Positions 11,659 through 22,252 of a stretch of 64,000 nucleotides of DNA are shown in pieces (the first letter of the stretch is position 1; the number at the start of each line of letters is the position of its first letter). Source of the DNA: Myxococcales bacterium. GTDB lineage: Bacteria; Myxococcota_A; Polyangia; Haliangiales; Haliangiaceae. The stretch lies in assembly GCA_016706545.1 (NCBI GenBank), contig JADJJK010000006.1, positions 219,567 through 283,566 of the forward strand, written 5' to 3'. A program made the position numbers and the translations under genes. Below the pieces are notes generated by a model, which worked only from the letters and a program-made list of their open reading frames with translations, had not been told where the DNA came from and did not search any database.

Positions 11659-13026
11659 TCAGAGCGCGCGCCGCGGCGAGACCACCGAGTTGGCGAGCAA
11701 GAGACCGCCGACGATCACCGTGGCCACCACGAACATGGCGAACATCGCGTCCACCCCGGACAGCGTGTTGCGCTCCAGGAGCGAGCTCATGCCGCGAAAG
11801 CCGATGCTGCCTGGCACCAGCAGGATGGCCGCGGGCACCAGCACCGCCTGCGACGGGCGGTCCAGCGCGCGCGCGTAGACGTTGGCGGACACCCCCAGCG
11901 CGAACGCGCCGAACAGCGTGCCCAGGTCATGTCCCAGCCAGTGCGCGCCGACGCGGCTGCCCAGCGTGCCAGCGAGGCACGCGAGCACGATCCAGCCGAC
12001 GGTGCGCCAGCGGCTCTGCAGCAGCACCGAGACGCCAAGCGCGGCGGCCAGGAGCGAGATCCACACGGTCCACTCCGGCAGCGGCGCCGAGAGCTGCCGC
12101 GGGATCATCACGAGCTGCGCCGCCAGGCGCTCGCCGATGGCCACGCCCACCCCCAGCTCCAGGAGCACGATCACCGCGGCCAAGAGGCGCGCCGTGCCAG
12201 AGATCAGGCTGCCAGTGGCGAGCTCCGTCATCGCCACGGTCAACGACAGGCCGGGCAACAGCACGACCAGCGCCGCCACCGTCACCAGCGAGGCAGACAG
12301 GGAGTGCCACTGCGTGGCCGCCAGCGACGCCGCGAGCGCCGCGATCATGGCGGCGATGAGCTCGAACACCCTGGCCAGCGGGTGCGGCTCGCCGGGCGGT
12401 GGCCCGCCGTCTTGCGCGGCCATCCGACGAGACGGTCGCGCCCGGCGCGGCGCGCCCGGGCCGGGCCGCGCGGCGGCCACAGGGGGGCGCAGGCGGTTGG
12501 CCCACCGCGCCAGCAGGCCCAAGACCAGGCCGATGGCGGCGGCGACCATCACGTCCGCGGGGCCGCCCCCGAAGAACACCGCCATGGCTCCCGAGGACAC
12601 CGCCTGGGCCAAGGTCACCGCGCGCGCCGAGTACGCCGGCGCCGCGGCGGTGATGGCGGCCAGCTCGGCGCGGCCCCGCGCCGGGGTCAGCTCGAGCCTT
12701 GCCACCTGGCCGGCCACCGCGTCCACCGCCTCCAGCTTGCCCATGTTGAGCTCGCTCGACTCCACCCGCATCATGCGCGTGCGCAGCTCGGCGGGGGCGC
12801 CGAAGCTGAGGATGATCGTCGTCGGGGTGGAGAAGACTTCGCACGACAGCCCGAGCCGGTCGCACACCACCTCGATCGCGTCTTCCAGGCGGTGCGCCGG
12901 CGTGCCGTAGCGGTGCAGCGCGCGCGAGAGCGCCAGCACGAAGCCGATCTCCTCGGTGGGCTCGGCGCTCGTCGACGAGCTGGCGCCAGCGCCTGGGCCG
13001 GCGAGCAGCAACGGATCCGTGAGCAT
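11659..13026 (-). CDS. ThrE-type threonine/serine exporter family protein
   Basis: A 455-residue polytopic membrane protein. Residues about 25-290 match the ThrE N-terminal (DUF1212) domain, with its typical opening LSRALHRYGTPAHRLEDAI and a cytoplasmic alpha/beta part before the first membrane helices. Residues about 300-440 match the ThrE C-terminal domain, giving about ten helices in all. In enterobacteria the two halves are separate proteins (YjjP and YjjB); here they are fused, as in actinobacterial ThrE. The likely role is export of threonine/serine or another small organic acid across the inner membrane. A Pro/Arg-rich loop (about residues 188-215) joins the halves. The gene is monocistronic on the minus strand and convergent with the lipoprotein. 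Confidence 0.87.
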   Translation of the reverse strand: MLTDPLLLAGPGAGASSSTSAEPTEEIGFVLALSRALHRYGTPAHRLEDAIEVVCDRLGLSCEVFSTPTTIILSFGAPAELRTRMMRVESSELNMGKLEAVDAVAGQVARLELTPARGRAELAAITAAAPAYSARAVTLAQAVSSGAMAVFFGGGPADVMVAAAIGLVLGLLARWANRLRPPVAAARPGPGAPRRARPSRRMAAQDGGPPPGEPHPLARVFELIAAMIAALAASLAATQWHSLSASLVTVAALVVLLPGLSLTVAMTELATGSLISGTARLLAAVIVLLELGVGVAIGERLAAQLVMIPRQLSAPLPEWTVWISLLAAALGVSVLLQSRWRTVGWIVLACLAGTLGSRVGAHWLGHDLGTLFGAFALGVSANVYARALDRPSQAVLVPAAILLVPGSIGFRGMSSLLERNTLSGVDAMFAMFVVATVIVGGLLLANSVVSPRRAL

Positions 13027-13092
13027 GCCTGTCGCTTAACACGTCGCGGGCGGACGTCCAGCTTCTGGCGTCGCCCGGCCAAGGCCGCGCGT

Positions 13093-14601
13093 TCAGCAGC
13101 CGCAATCGTTGAACGGGAACGACAGCGAGCGCACCGAGGAATACCCCGAGGCGTCGCGCTTCATCACCGTGGACAGGGTGCTGAAGTCATCCGGGGTTCC
13201 GACGAGCTCGGCCACGCCGTCGCCCTCCAGATCGACCACGAGCTGCACCGCGAGGTAGGCCTGGTTGTCGGAGGAGCGTAGCTCGAGCTTCCCCCCAACC
13301 TCCTCGAACACCGCGGTGAGCGCCCCGTAGAACTCGGCGCAGCCGGTGCCCTCCTTGGCGGAGACCACCACCAGCCGGTGGGTCCCATCGGTCATCACCT
13401 GGACCTTCGGCTGCGCGGACCACGCGCCCTTGCCGTCATAGGTGCCGGCGTACTCGCGCTGGATCGCCAGGTAGCCCGGCAGCTTGCGAAACGCGGCGAG
13501 GGCGGCTGCCTCCAGCGCGCTGGCCGCGCCGGCCGCGCCTGCCGCCGGGGCCGGCCGGTAGATCACCGCGGTGAGCTCGGCGTCGGTGACCAGCGCCGGC
13601 GCGCAGGCGCCCTCGATGGCCAGCTCGCCGGCCAGCACCGGGGGCGCGATGCGCAGCACGGCGCGAGCGCGCTGGAGCTGGGTCGCCGGCGGGGTCCCCT
13701 CGGCGCCGTCCCAGGCCTGCACCTCGCCGAAGTGCGGCGTGCCGCCGCCCAGCACGTGCAGCGCGCGAACCGTCGCGGGGCAGCGCTCACCGGTCGGCGA
13801 GTAGACCGCGAGTTGCCGCGCCTTCCACGCCGCCGGGGCCTTGCCCGCCTCTCGCATCGCAAAGAGCACCCCGCCGTCGCCGGGCAGCGGTCCGCGCAGG
13901 CCGCCGGTGGCCCAGGCGAGGTCGGCCGCTTCATCGAGCACGACATAGGCCTTGCCGTCGATCTGCACGGGCAGCCACGTGCTGCCAGCGCTCGCTGGCA
14001 GCGCGCCAGCGAGCACCGAGCGCACCATCTCTTCGCGCGCGATGGTCAGGCCAGCGGCGCCGCGGGTCAACACCATGCGCTTGGGCCCTTCGTCGGAGAA
14101 GGTGCCCTGCTTGAAGGTCTGCACCAGCTCGATCGTGGGGGTCTGCGCGCTGCCGGAGATCTGCACATCGCGCGCGGCCACGGTCATCGGCCGCTTGAAC
14201 ATGCGCTCGCGATCAGCGAGCCAACCCTTGCGATCGAAGCGCCAGGTGCGGGGGCCGACCCGCTTCACGCCCTCCATCTTCTCGGCGTAGAGCCCCTGGT
14301 ACGCGGCGAAGTCGCCAGCGTTCTGCGCGGCGAGCCAGGCCGCCAGGAGCTTGTCCACTGCGGCCCGGTCGACCGGGGCCGCCTCGGCCCCGGCCGGCGG
14401 CTCGGCGGCGGTCGCCGCGGCGCCTGGGGCAGCAGCTGGGGTGCCGGGGGCGGGCGCGGCGGATGGGGTCTTGGACGGCTCCTCGCCAGCGGGAGCCGGT
14501 TCCTGGTTCTTCTTGGGTGTGCAGCTCGCGAGGGCGAGAGTGGCCGCGCTGACGGCGGCGGCGGCAGCGACGAAGACGACGGCAGATCTGGGCAGCAGCA
14601 T
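13093..14601 (-). CDS. Predicted lipoprotein with SnoaL/NTF2-like region
   Basis: A 502-residue protein. The start at 14601 has an excellent GGGAGGGGA ribosome-binding site. The signal peptide ends in LALASC, a lipobox. After a 60-residue Pro/Ala linker there is an alpha+beta stretch (about residues 80-190: LLAAWLAAQNAGDFAAYQGLY, then a KGWLADRERMF segment) that resembles the SnoaL/NTF2-like fold often found in secreted proteins. The remaining 300 residues form one or two beta-rich domains without a recognised motif, and the chain ends in CGC. The role is unknown; it is anchored in the cell envelope. It is divergent from the ribonuclease gene. Confidence 0.75.
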   Translation of the reverse strand: MLLPRSAVVFVAAAAAVSAATLALASCTPKKNQEPAPAGEEPSKTPSAAPAPGTPAAAPGAAATAAEPPAGAEAAPVDRAAVDKLLAAWLAAQNAGDFAAYQGLYAEKMEGVKRVGPRTWRFDRKGWLADRERMFKRPMTVAARDVQISGSAQTPTIELVQTFKQGTFSDEGPKRMVLTRGAAGLTIAREEMVRSVLAGALPASAGSTWLPVQIDGKAYVVLDEAADLAWATGGLRGPLPGDGGVLFAMREAGKAPAAWKARQLAVYSPTGERCPATVRALHVLGGGTPHFGEVQAWDGAEGTPPATQLQRARAVLRIAPPVLAGELAIEGACAPALVTDAELTAVIYRPAPAAGAAGAASALEAAALAAFRKLPGYLAIQREYAGTYDGKGAWSAQPKVQVMTDGTHRLVVVSAKEGTGCAEFYGALTAVFEEVGGKLELRSSDNQAYLAVQLVVDLEGDGVAELVGTPDDFSTLSTVMKRDASGYSSVRSLSFPFNDCGC

Positions 14602-14961
14602 GAAGGTCCCCTCCCGAGCTCGTGAGCGGCAGAGGATACCCGCTCGGTTCGTCTCGCGGGGGCGGTGTCCACCGCGCCGGGCCATGGCGTCTGGGGTGCC
14701 GAGGCTTGGCGCCGGGCGTTGACCCGGGGCGCCAAGCCTTGGCCCCGGGGCGCCGTCGTCGGTCGGCCGTCGTCGGCGTCGGGCGGCCGATCTCCCGGTT
14801 CGGGCCTCGACTGCAATGCCTTGTATTCATTCCGGTCGTGTGCTACCGAATCCGCTTGACCGCCGGTTGGCGAGTCGCCCCCATCCCCCATCCGCCCGCT
14901 CGGGACCCTCGCTCGCACCTCGCGGCTTGGTCCGCCCGACCAGGGCACCACGATTGAGCTT
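14602..14961. other. Divergent intergenic region with long inverted repeat
   Basis: A 360-bp region between the lipoprotein (leftward) and ribonuclease (rightward) genes with no convincing reading frame. Its main structure is the inverted repeat at 14702-14739. The right half (14820-14960) is locally less GC-rich near 14815-14845 and should carry the ribonuclease promoter, but no clear -35/-10 pair can be named. Confidence 0.5.
14702..14739. repeat. 12-bp perfect inverted repeat upstream of the ribonuclease gene
   Basis: AGGCTTGGCGCC (14702-14713) and its exact reverse complement (14728-14739) are separated by 14 bases. A further CCCCGGGGCGCC follows directly. If transcribed rightwards it forms a very stable hairpin about 220 bases before the RNase start codon. 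Confidence 0.7.
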
Positions 14962-16668
<1,707 letters not shown>

Positions 16669-16745
16669 CGATCGTCACGTTTTGGGCCTGCGCGAAAAGT
16701 ACGGCGAAACACGCGCCGCGGCGTAAGTTAGTGGCGACTGGTTGA

Positions 16746-16765
16746 GCCGCAGGCTATTCTGCGGC
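16746..16765 (+). promoter_or_regulatory. Hairpin in the leader of the TPR/PEGA gene
   Basis: GCCGCAG and CTGCGGC form a perfect seven-base stem with loop GCTATT, ending 18 bases before the ATG at 16784 and just upstream of its GGGGGAG ribosome-binding site. It could modulate translation, or be the 3' hairpin of the ribonuclease transcript, although it has no T-run. Confidence 0.4.
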
Positions 16766-16783
16766 CTTCTCCGGGGGAGCTAC

Positions 16784-18289
16784 ATGACCCGCGTCTTCTA
16801 CGCGTTTTGCCTAGCGCTATGCATCGCCATCCTTCACCTCAGCCCTGCCGCTGCGCAGAGCGCTGACGCCCTGAAAAAAGCGCAGGACGCTTTCGACAAG
16901 GCGCAACAAGACTACCTGGCCGGCAACTACGACGATGCCGCCGCCGGCTTTCAGGCCGCGTTCGCGGCGCGGCCCTTCGCCCAGTTCCTCTACAACGTCG
17001 GCGCCTCGTACCACATGAAGGGCAAGAAGACGTCGGACCCCAAGGCGTACAAGAGCGCCGTGGAGTTCTACCGACGTTATCTCTCGAGCGATCCGCAGGC
17101 CGCAGATCGCGTGCGCATCGAGAAGACGGTGCTGGTGCTGGAGAACGAGTCCAAGCGCCTGGCCGAGCTGCCCGCGACGCCGCCGCCGGTCGATCCCAAC
17201 GCGCCCAAGGATCCAGCGGCGCCGCCACCGGCGACCGCCCCACCCTCGGCGTCGGACGAGATCCAGCAGCTCGGCGACGTCAAGGTGCGCGGCCTGGTGG
17301 TGCTCGACAGCGAGCCAGCCGGAGCCACCATCTACCTCGACGACAAGCGCAAGGGCGCGTTCGGCACCACCCCGTGGAGCGGTAGCCTCGACGGCGAGCA
17401 CAAGGTCATCTTCGAGAAGCGCGGCTACAAGCTGGTGGAGACGCGGCTCGCCGCGGATCCCAACCGCCTGGTGGCCTTCAAGGCTGGCCTTCCGGACGCG
17501 GACTACCTGGGCTTCATCGAGGTCACCTCGAACGTCCCGGGCGCGGAGGTGTTCATCGGCGACAAGTCCGTGGGCGCGGTGGGCAAGACCCCGTTCTCGG
17601 AGAATCGCCCGCCGGGCAAGTACAAGGTCTGGGTGACCGCCGACGGCTACGACGAGCACTCGCAGGAGATCGAGGTGGTGCGCGGAGAGGCGCTCTCCAT
17701 CAAGGCGCAGCTCAAGGGCTCGCCGGTGGGCAAGCTCAACATCACCGGGCCTTCCATCGAAGAGGCGGCGGTGTACCTGGATGGCAAGCTGTTCTGCGAG
17801 CGCGGACCGTGCCTCAAGAGCGTGCCGGAGGGCCGACACGAGGTCAGCATCCGCCGCTCCGGGTTCAAGCCGTACACCAAGAACGTCAACATCCAGGCCA
17901 AGACCGAGACCGCGATCAAGGCGGGCCTGGCGCCCAAGCCGAGCCGCACCGACGCGGTGGTGGCCTATGTGCTCGCTGGCGGCTTCGCCGCTGGCGGCGT
18001 GTACCTGGGCATGCGCGCCAACGACCTGCGCGACGAGCTCAAGAAGGAGATCGACCTTGGGCAGCCGCCGCCTGATCCCAACGATCCGCGGTTTCAGCGA
18101 GGCAAGATCTTCGCCATCGCCGCCGACGGCATGTACGCCGTCGCTGGCATCACGGCGTTGACCGCCGTGTACTACACGTTCCGCGACAAGGGGCAGCCGT
18201 CGACCGCCTTGATCGACGTCCGCGCCCTGGCCCTCACGCCACAGATTGGTCCGCAGTACGCGGGCCTCGACATGGAGGTACGCTGGTGA
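16784..18289 (+). CDS. TPR and PEGA domain envelope protein
   Basis: A 501-residue exported protein. The ATG at 16784 follows GGGGGAG at good spacing and starts a signal peptide that ends in PAAAQ. Residues about 25-120 are a TPR-like helical repeat (AQQDYLAGNYDDAAAGFQAA, FYRRYLSSDP). After a Pro linker come three PEGA-type beta repeats, each with the SEPAGATIYLDDKRKG-like pattern (about 170-235, 245-310 and 315-385). Two hydrophobic segments near 390-410 and 440-465 follow. TPR plus PEGA proteins are common in Myxococcota envelopes, where PEGA is thought to bind surface or peptidoglycan components. It overlaps the next lipoprotein gene at TGATG, so the pair is translationally coupled. Confidence 0.85.
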   Translation: MTRVFYAFCLALCIAILHLSPAAAQSADALKKAQDAFDKAQQDYLAGNYDDAAAGFQAAFAARPFAQFLYNVGASYHMKGKKTSDPKAYKSAVEFYRRYLSSDPQAADRVRIEKTVLVLENESKRLAELPATPPPVDPNAPKDPAAPPPATAPPSASDEIQQLGDVKVRGLVVLDSEPAGATIYLDDKRKGAFGTTPWSGSLDGEHKVIFEKRGYKLVETRLAADPNRLVAFKAGLPDADYLGFIEVTSNVPGAEVFIGDKSVGAVGKTPFSENRPPGKYKVWVTADGYDEHSQEIEVVRGEALSIKAQLKGSPVGKLNITGPSIEEAAVYLDGKLFCERGPCLKSVPEGRHEVSIRRSGFKPYTKNVNIQAKTETAIKAGLAPKPSRTDAVVAYVLAGGFAAGGVYLGMRANDLRDELKKEIDLGQPPPDPNDPRFQRGKIFAIAADGMYAVAGITALTAVYYTFRDKGQPSTALIDVRALALTPQIGPQYAGLDMEVRW

Positions 18290-19548
18290 TGCGCGCTCGG
18301 CAAATGCAGGTATCCACCGCCAGCCGCGCTGGCTCCCTGGGGCTCCTCGGTCTGGCGGCGGGCGCGTTCCTGTCGTTGACCGCTGGCGCTTGCAACTGGA
18401 TGGAGTTCGACGACATCGCCAAGGACACCTGGGTCGACACGACCGGGGCGCCTGGCGGCATCAGCAGCAGCGACTTTGCGCTGGCGGTGGTCGAGGCCAA
18501 CAACGAGCTGGCGTCGCCGGCCGAGACCAAGCAGCTCGCGGTCATAAGCCGCAGCGATCTGACGTTGGCGTTTCTGTCGTATGACGCCGACGGCAAGCTG
18601 AACTCGCGGCAGACCATCGGGCTCGCCACCACCTCGGCGGGGCCGTTCGACTCGCTGCCGGCCTCGCCCATCTACGCCTCGGATCCGCGCAGCGGCCGCG
18701 TGGCGGTGACGGCGCTGGGCAAGCTCGCGGTGGGGGATCCGTCTCGCTCCACGATCGACTCCGTCATGCTCGGCAACTCCGCCAACTCCGCGGGCGTGGC
18801 GTTTCTCGAGTCGGGCGGCAAGACCTACGTGATGGCCTCCACCGAGCGCGGCACGTTCGCGGTGGACCTCAGCGTGAGCACGCTGACCGCCACGCTCTGC
18901 ACGGCGCCGACGGCCATCACGCGGGTGGTGGCGCTGGGGGCGACCTTGGGCGCGACCGGGCAGCTCGTCATGTGGTACCAGAACGCGCCGATGATGCGCG
19001 CGGAGCTGGCGGTTCACACCGTGGCCATCGCCGGCGCCACCTGCACGCTCACCGCGGTGCCCGGCGCGTACCTGGACCTGTCTTTGCCCAACCGCGATCA
19101 GTATCCGCTGATCGAGGGCGCTCGCATCGTCGCGATGCCAGAGGGTGACGCGATGGCGATCTCCGATCCGATCAAGGGCCAAGTCACGCTCCACAAGGTG
19201 GCCATGTTGTCGTCGGTGTCCACCATCTCGGCGCCGGACGTGGCTGCGCTCACGGTCGGAAAGATCGGCGCTGACACCTACGTGGTCTCCGGCGCCCCCA
19301 ACCAGGACATCGACGGCGTGGCCAACGCGGGCCGGGTGCTTGTCACCAAGGTGACCGCCGGGACGCCAGCGGCGACGCCTGAGCTCACCTTGTTCGATGC
19401 GTCGCCTGACACCGAGCAGCGCTTTGGCCGCGCGGTGGCGCTGCTGCCGTTCGCCGATGCGGCCTCGCCGATCGTGGTGGTGGGCGCCGATGACGAGCTG
19501 TTCTCGTACTTCCGCACTTCCCTGTACGGGGAACGAAGGGCGCGCTAG
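18289..19548 (+). CDS. Predicted lipoprotein with beta-propeller-like repeats
   Basis: A 419-residue envelope protein whose ATG overlaps the stop codon of the TPR/PEGA gene (TGATG); a GTG three bases upstream is an alternative, with GGAGG at 18274 serving either. The signal peptide ends in LTAGAC, a lipobox. The mature chain consists of repeated segments of about 50-60 residues with FG-GAP-like features (GAPNQDIDGVANAGRV, RFGRAVALLP), consistent with a beta-propeller on the outer side of a membrane. No enzymatic residues are recognised. Coupling to the TPR/PEGA protein and position before a Ser/Thr kinase suggest a shared envelope function. Confidence 0.8.
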   Translation: MRARQMQVSTASRAGSLGLLGLAAGAFLSLTAGACNWMEFDDIAKDTWVDTTGAPGGISSSDFALAVVEANNELASPAETKQLAVISRSDLTLAFLSYDADGKLNSRQTIGLATTSAGPFDSLPASPIYASDPRSGRVAVTALGKLAVGDPSRSTIDSVMLGNSANSAGVAFLESGGKTYVMASTERGTFAVDLSVSTLTATLCTAPTAITRVVALGATLGATGQLVMWYQNAPMMRAELAVHTVAIAGATCTLTAVPGAYLDLSLPNRDQYPLIEGARIVAMPEGDAMAISDPIKGQVTLHKVAMLSSVSTISAPDVAALTVGKIGADTYVVSGAPNQDIDGVANAGRVLVTKVTAGTPAATPELTLFDASPDTEQRFGRAVALLPFADAASPIVVVGADDELFSYFRTSLYGERRAR

Positions 19549-19569
19549 CGGCGAGCGCGGAAGCCCTGG

Positions 19570-22011
19570 GTGAGCACCTTCGTCTGCCCGAGCTGTCAAC
19601 GGAGCTTCGCCGAAGCGGGGTTTTGTCCTTATGACGGCAGCGCGCTGGGATCGGCCGTCCATCCCAGCGACGCGGCGCCGCTCATCACGGCGCGCGAGCT
19701 GTCGGTCCACACGTCCAAGACGGCGGTGCGCACGCTGACGATGCCGCAGTTCAGCAGCACGATCGACACGGCGCCACCAGGGCCGCCGTCTCACGCCGCT
19801 GGTACGCCGACGTCCAGGCCGAGCTCCACGCCGATGTCCGCGCCGAGCTCCGCGCCGATGTCCACACCACCCGGCGCGGCGGCGGGGACGCCGTCGGGCG
19901 CGCCGCCAGCGACGGGGGCGGGGGGCGGCGCTGCCGCGCTGATGCGGGCGGATCTCCCGACGCACCGGGATCCCGTGCTGGCCGCCGCGGCGCCGGCCTC
20001 GGCCAAGCCGCCGGTGGTGCGCGCCATCTCGGCCGCCGAGGAGACCGAGTCCGCGGTGTCGAGCCTGGGGCGGCGCGGCACGGTGTACGATCAGATCGTC
20101 GGGCAGACGCTGGATGGCCGCTACTTCATCGAGCGCAAGATCGGCGAGGGCGGCATGGGCGTGGTGTACGCCGCTCGCCACGCCGTGATCGAGCGCCCGC
20201 TGGCCATCAAGGTGCTCAAGAAGGAGGCGCTGCGCGACGCCGCCACCATCACGCGCTTCGTGCAGGAGGCCAAGGCGGCCTCGCGGATCGGCCACCCCAA
20301 CATCGTCGACGTCACCGACTTTGGCACCACGCCCGAGGGCCTGACCTACTCGGTGATGGAGTACGTCAAGGGCACTACGCTGTCGATGGTGATAAAGACC
20401 GCGGCGCCGTTGCCGGTGATGCGCTCGGCGGGCATCGCGCAGCAGCTCGCGCGGGCGCTGGGGGCGGCCCACGACAAGGGGATCGTCCACCGAGATCTCA
20501 AGCCGGAGAACATCTTCCTGGTCGACCGCGACGGGCGGCCTGACTTCGTGAAGATCGTGGACTTTGGCATCGCCAAGGTCACGCCCATCGATGGCACCGC
20601 GGCGGGGCCGCGGCTGACGCGCGCCGGCTCGGTGTTTGGCACGCCGGAGTACATGGCGCCGGAGCAGGCCGCGGGCCGCAGCGACATCGACGGGCGCGTC
20701 GACATCTACGCGCTGGGCGTGATCCTCTACGAGATGGTGACGGGCAGGTTGCCGCTCAAGGGGGACACCGCCGTGCGCACCATCGCGATGCAGCTCCTCG
20801 ATCCGATCATCCCGCCGCGGCAGCTCCGACCGGACCTGGACATCAGCGCGGAGTGCGAGGCCATCATCATGAAGGCGCTGGCCAAGCGCCGCGACGAGCG
20901 CTACCGGACCATGGCCGAGCTGCAGGCGGCGCTGGAGCAGCTCCTGCGCAGCCGGCCGGCGCGCAGCGCGGCCCAGCCAGTGGCGGGGCTGGCGCCGCTG
21001 CCGCCAGGCGCCGATCCGCGCCTGATGATGGACAGCGTGATGGTGGAGGTCACCACCGGCACCAGCGCGCCGACGACGAGCCTCGGGCCAGAAGCGACGC
21101 GAGGCCTGATGCAGCGCTCGGACGAGCTGCGGGCGCGGCGCGGCAGCGAAGGTCCGCCCGTGGCGGCGGTCCCTGGCTCGGCGCCGCCCGGCGCGATGCC
21201 GCCGCGACTCCACCGGCCAAGCGACGTGCCGCTGCCGGTGGGCCATCTGGCGGTTCGCCATGAGCCGGAGTTCGTCAAGACCGGCGTCTCGTCTTTCGAT
21301 CACGTGTTCCTCGACGCGCCGCCGCCGCCGCGATCTCGACGCATGGTGTTCGTGGTCGGCGCGCTGGTGGTGGCAGTGGCGGCGGGCGCGACCGTGGCGG
21401 TCCTCGTGCAGCGCAAGTCCCCTGGCGCCACGACCGGCGCCCAGACCGGCGGCGTGGCCGCGCTTGGCGGTCAAGCGGATGCGTCGCCGGAGTCACCAGG
21501 CAGCGGGGGCAGCGGGGATTCACAGAGCACCGGGGGCACGCCGATCACCGGGGGCACGCCGAGCTCGGGGGGCACGCCGAGCACGCCTGAGCAGCGCGAT
21601 CCGCCAGGCACCGGCGCAGGTGGCACGGCGCCTCGTGACGCCGGCGCGGCGCAAGACGGCGCCAGCCGCACGGCTGGCGGCGACCGCACCACCAGCCGGC
21701 GCAAGGACGCGCGGGGCAGCGAGGCTCCGTCGCGAGACGTCACGGTGCAGATCATCACGTATCCCGACGAGGGCACCGTGTATCGCGGGCGGACCTATCG
21801 CGGGCCGGGTGGCACCACGGTGCAGGAGCCCTTTGGAACGGTGGCGCGCTTCACCTGCACCAAGGTCGGATACAAAGAGGGCTTCGTGGACGTGAAGTTC
21901 GATGACAAGACCCCGATCGCGGTCTGCGTGATGACGCGCAAGAAGGTCTGCGTGGATGATCTGAAGAACCCGTACGACAACTGCCTGGACGCAGGGCCCA
22001 AGGCGCGCTGA
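19570..22011 (+). CDS. Membrane Ser/Thr protein kinase with N-terminal zinc ribbon
   Basis: An 813-residue PknB-type kinase starting at GTG 19570. The N-terminus has a zinc-ribbon knuckle (C6-x2-C9 and C19 in GFCPYDG), then 150 residues of Pro/Ser linker. The kinase domain spans about 180-445: Gly loop KIGEGGMGVVY (about 188), Lys213 in AIKVL, HRDLKPEN (about 308), DFG (about 332) and APEQ. All catalytic residues are present. One membrane helix lies at about 592-613. The outer part is Gly/Ser/Thr-rich with repeated GGTPSS-like units, and the last 90 residues form a PEGA-like domain with Cys pairs (FTCTKVG, VCVMTRKKVCVDD). Such zinc-ribbon kinases are typical of myxobacteria. It lies 21 bp after the lipoprotein gene, so the three genes probably form an operon. 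Confidence 0.92.
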   Translation: MSTFVCPSCQRSFAEAGFCPYDGSALGSAVHPSDAAPLITARELSVHTSKTAVRTLTMPQFSSTIDTAPPGPPSHAAGTPTSRPSSTPMSAPSSAPMSTPPGAAAGTPSGAPPATGAGGGAAALMRADLPTHRDPVLAAAAPASAKPPVVRAISAAEETESAVSSLGRRGTVYDQIVGQTLDGRYFIERKIGEGGMGVVYAARHAVIERPLAIKVLKKEALRDAATITRFVQEAKAASRIGHPNIVDVTDFGTTPEGLTYSVMEYVKGTTLSMVIKTAAPLPVMRSAGIAQQLARALGAAHDKGIVHRDLKPENIFLVDRDGRPDFVKIVDFGIAKVTPIDGTAAGPRLTRAGSVFGTPEYMAPEQAAGRSDIDGRVDIYALGVILYEMVTGRLPLKGDTAVRTIAMQLLDPIIPPRQLRPDLDISAECEAIIMKALAKRRDERYRTMAELQAALEQLLRSRPARSAAQPVAGLAPLPPGADPRLMMDSVMVEVTTGTSAPTTSLGPEATRGLMQRSDELRARRGSEGPPVAAVPGSAPPGAMPPRLHRPSDVPLPVGHLAVRHEPEFVKTGVSSFDHVFLDAPPPPRSRRMVFVVGALVVAVAAGATVAVLVQRKSPGATTGAQTGGVAALGGQADASPESPGSGGSGDSQSTGGTPITGGTPSSGGTPSTPEQRDPPGTGAGGTAPRDAGAAQDGASRTAGGDRTTSRRKDARGSEAPSRDVTVQIITYPDEGTVYRGRTYRGPGGTTVQEPFGTVARFTCTKVGYKEGFVDVKFDDKTPIAVCVMTRKKVCVDDLKNPYDNCLDAGPKAR

Positions 22012-22091
22012 GCCGCGCGCCTTGGCGATCGCGGCGCGCGGCGCGCTGCGCCGAAAGCACGAAGAGACGAGCAACGGGCTCGTCTCTCGTT

Positions 22092-22196
22092 CGTCGCTCG
22101 TCGCTCGTCGCTCGTCGCTCGTCGCTCGTCGCTCGTCGCTCGTCGCTCGTCGCTCGTCGCTCGTCGCTCGTCGCTCGTCGCTCGTCGCTCGTCGCT
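22092..22196. repeat. 15 exact tandem copies of a 7-bp unit
   Basis: CGTCGCT is repeated 15 times without a single mismatch from 22092 to 22196, preceded by a degenerate CGTCTCTCGTT. It fills most of the 241-bp gap between two convergent genes. No spacers are present, so it is a microsatellite-like array and not CRISPR. Confidence 0.95.
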
Positions 22197-22252
22197 TGGC
22201 GGTCGAGCTCGGTCGCCAGCGGCGCCGGCGGCGGCGGCGCGGATCGGTTGCC

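Noticed and set aside
18172..21474. Very long minus-strand reading frame of 1100 codons
   Set aside because: It is the antisense shadow of three well-supported rightward genes; the protein is Arg/His-rich without domains. High GC removes stop codons from antisense frames.
22092..22196. CRISPR array
   Set aside because: The unit is seven bases, exact and contiguous, with no spacers and no cas genes nearby.
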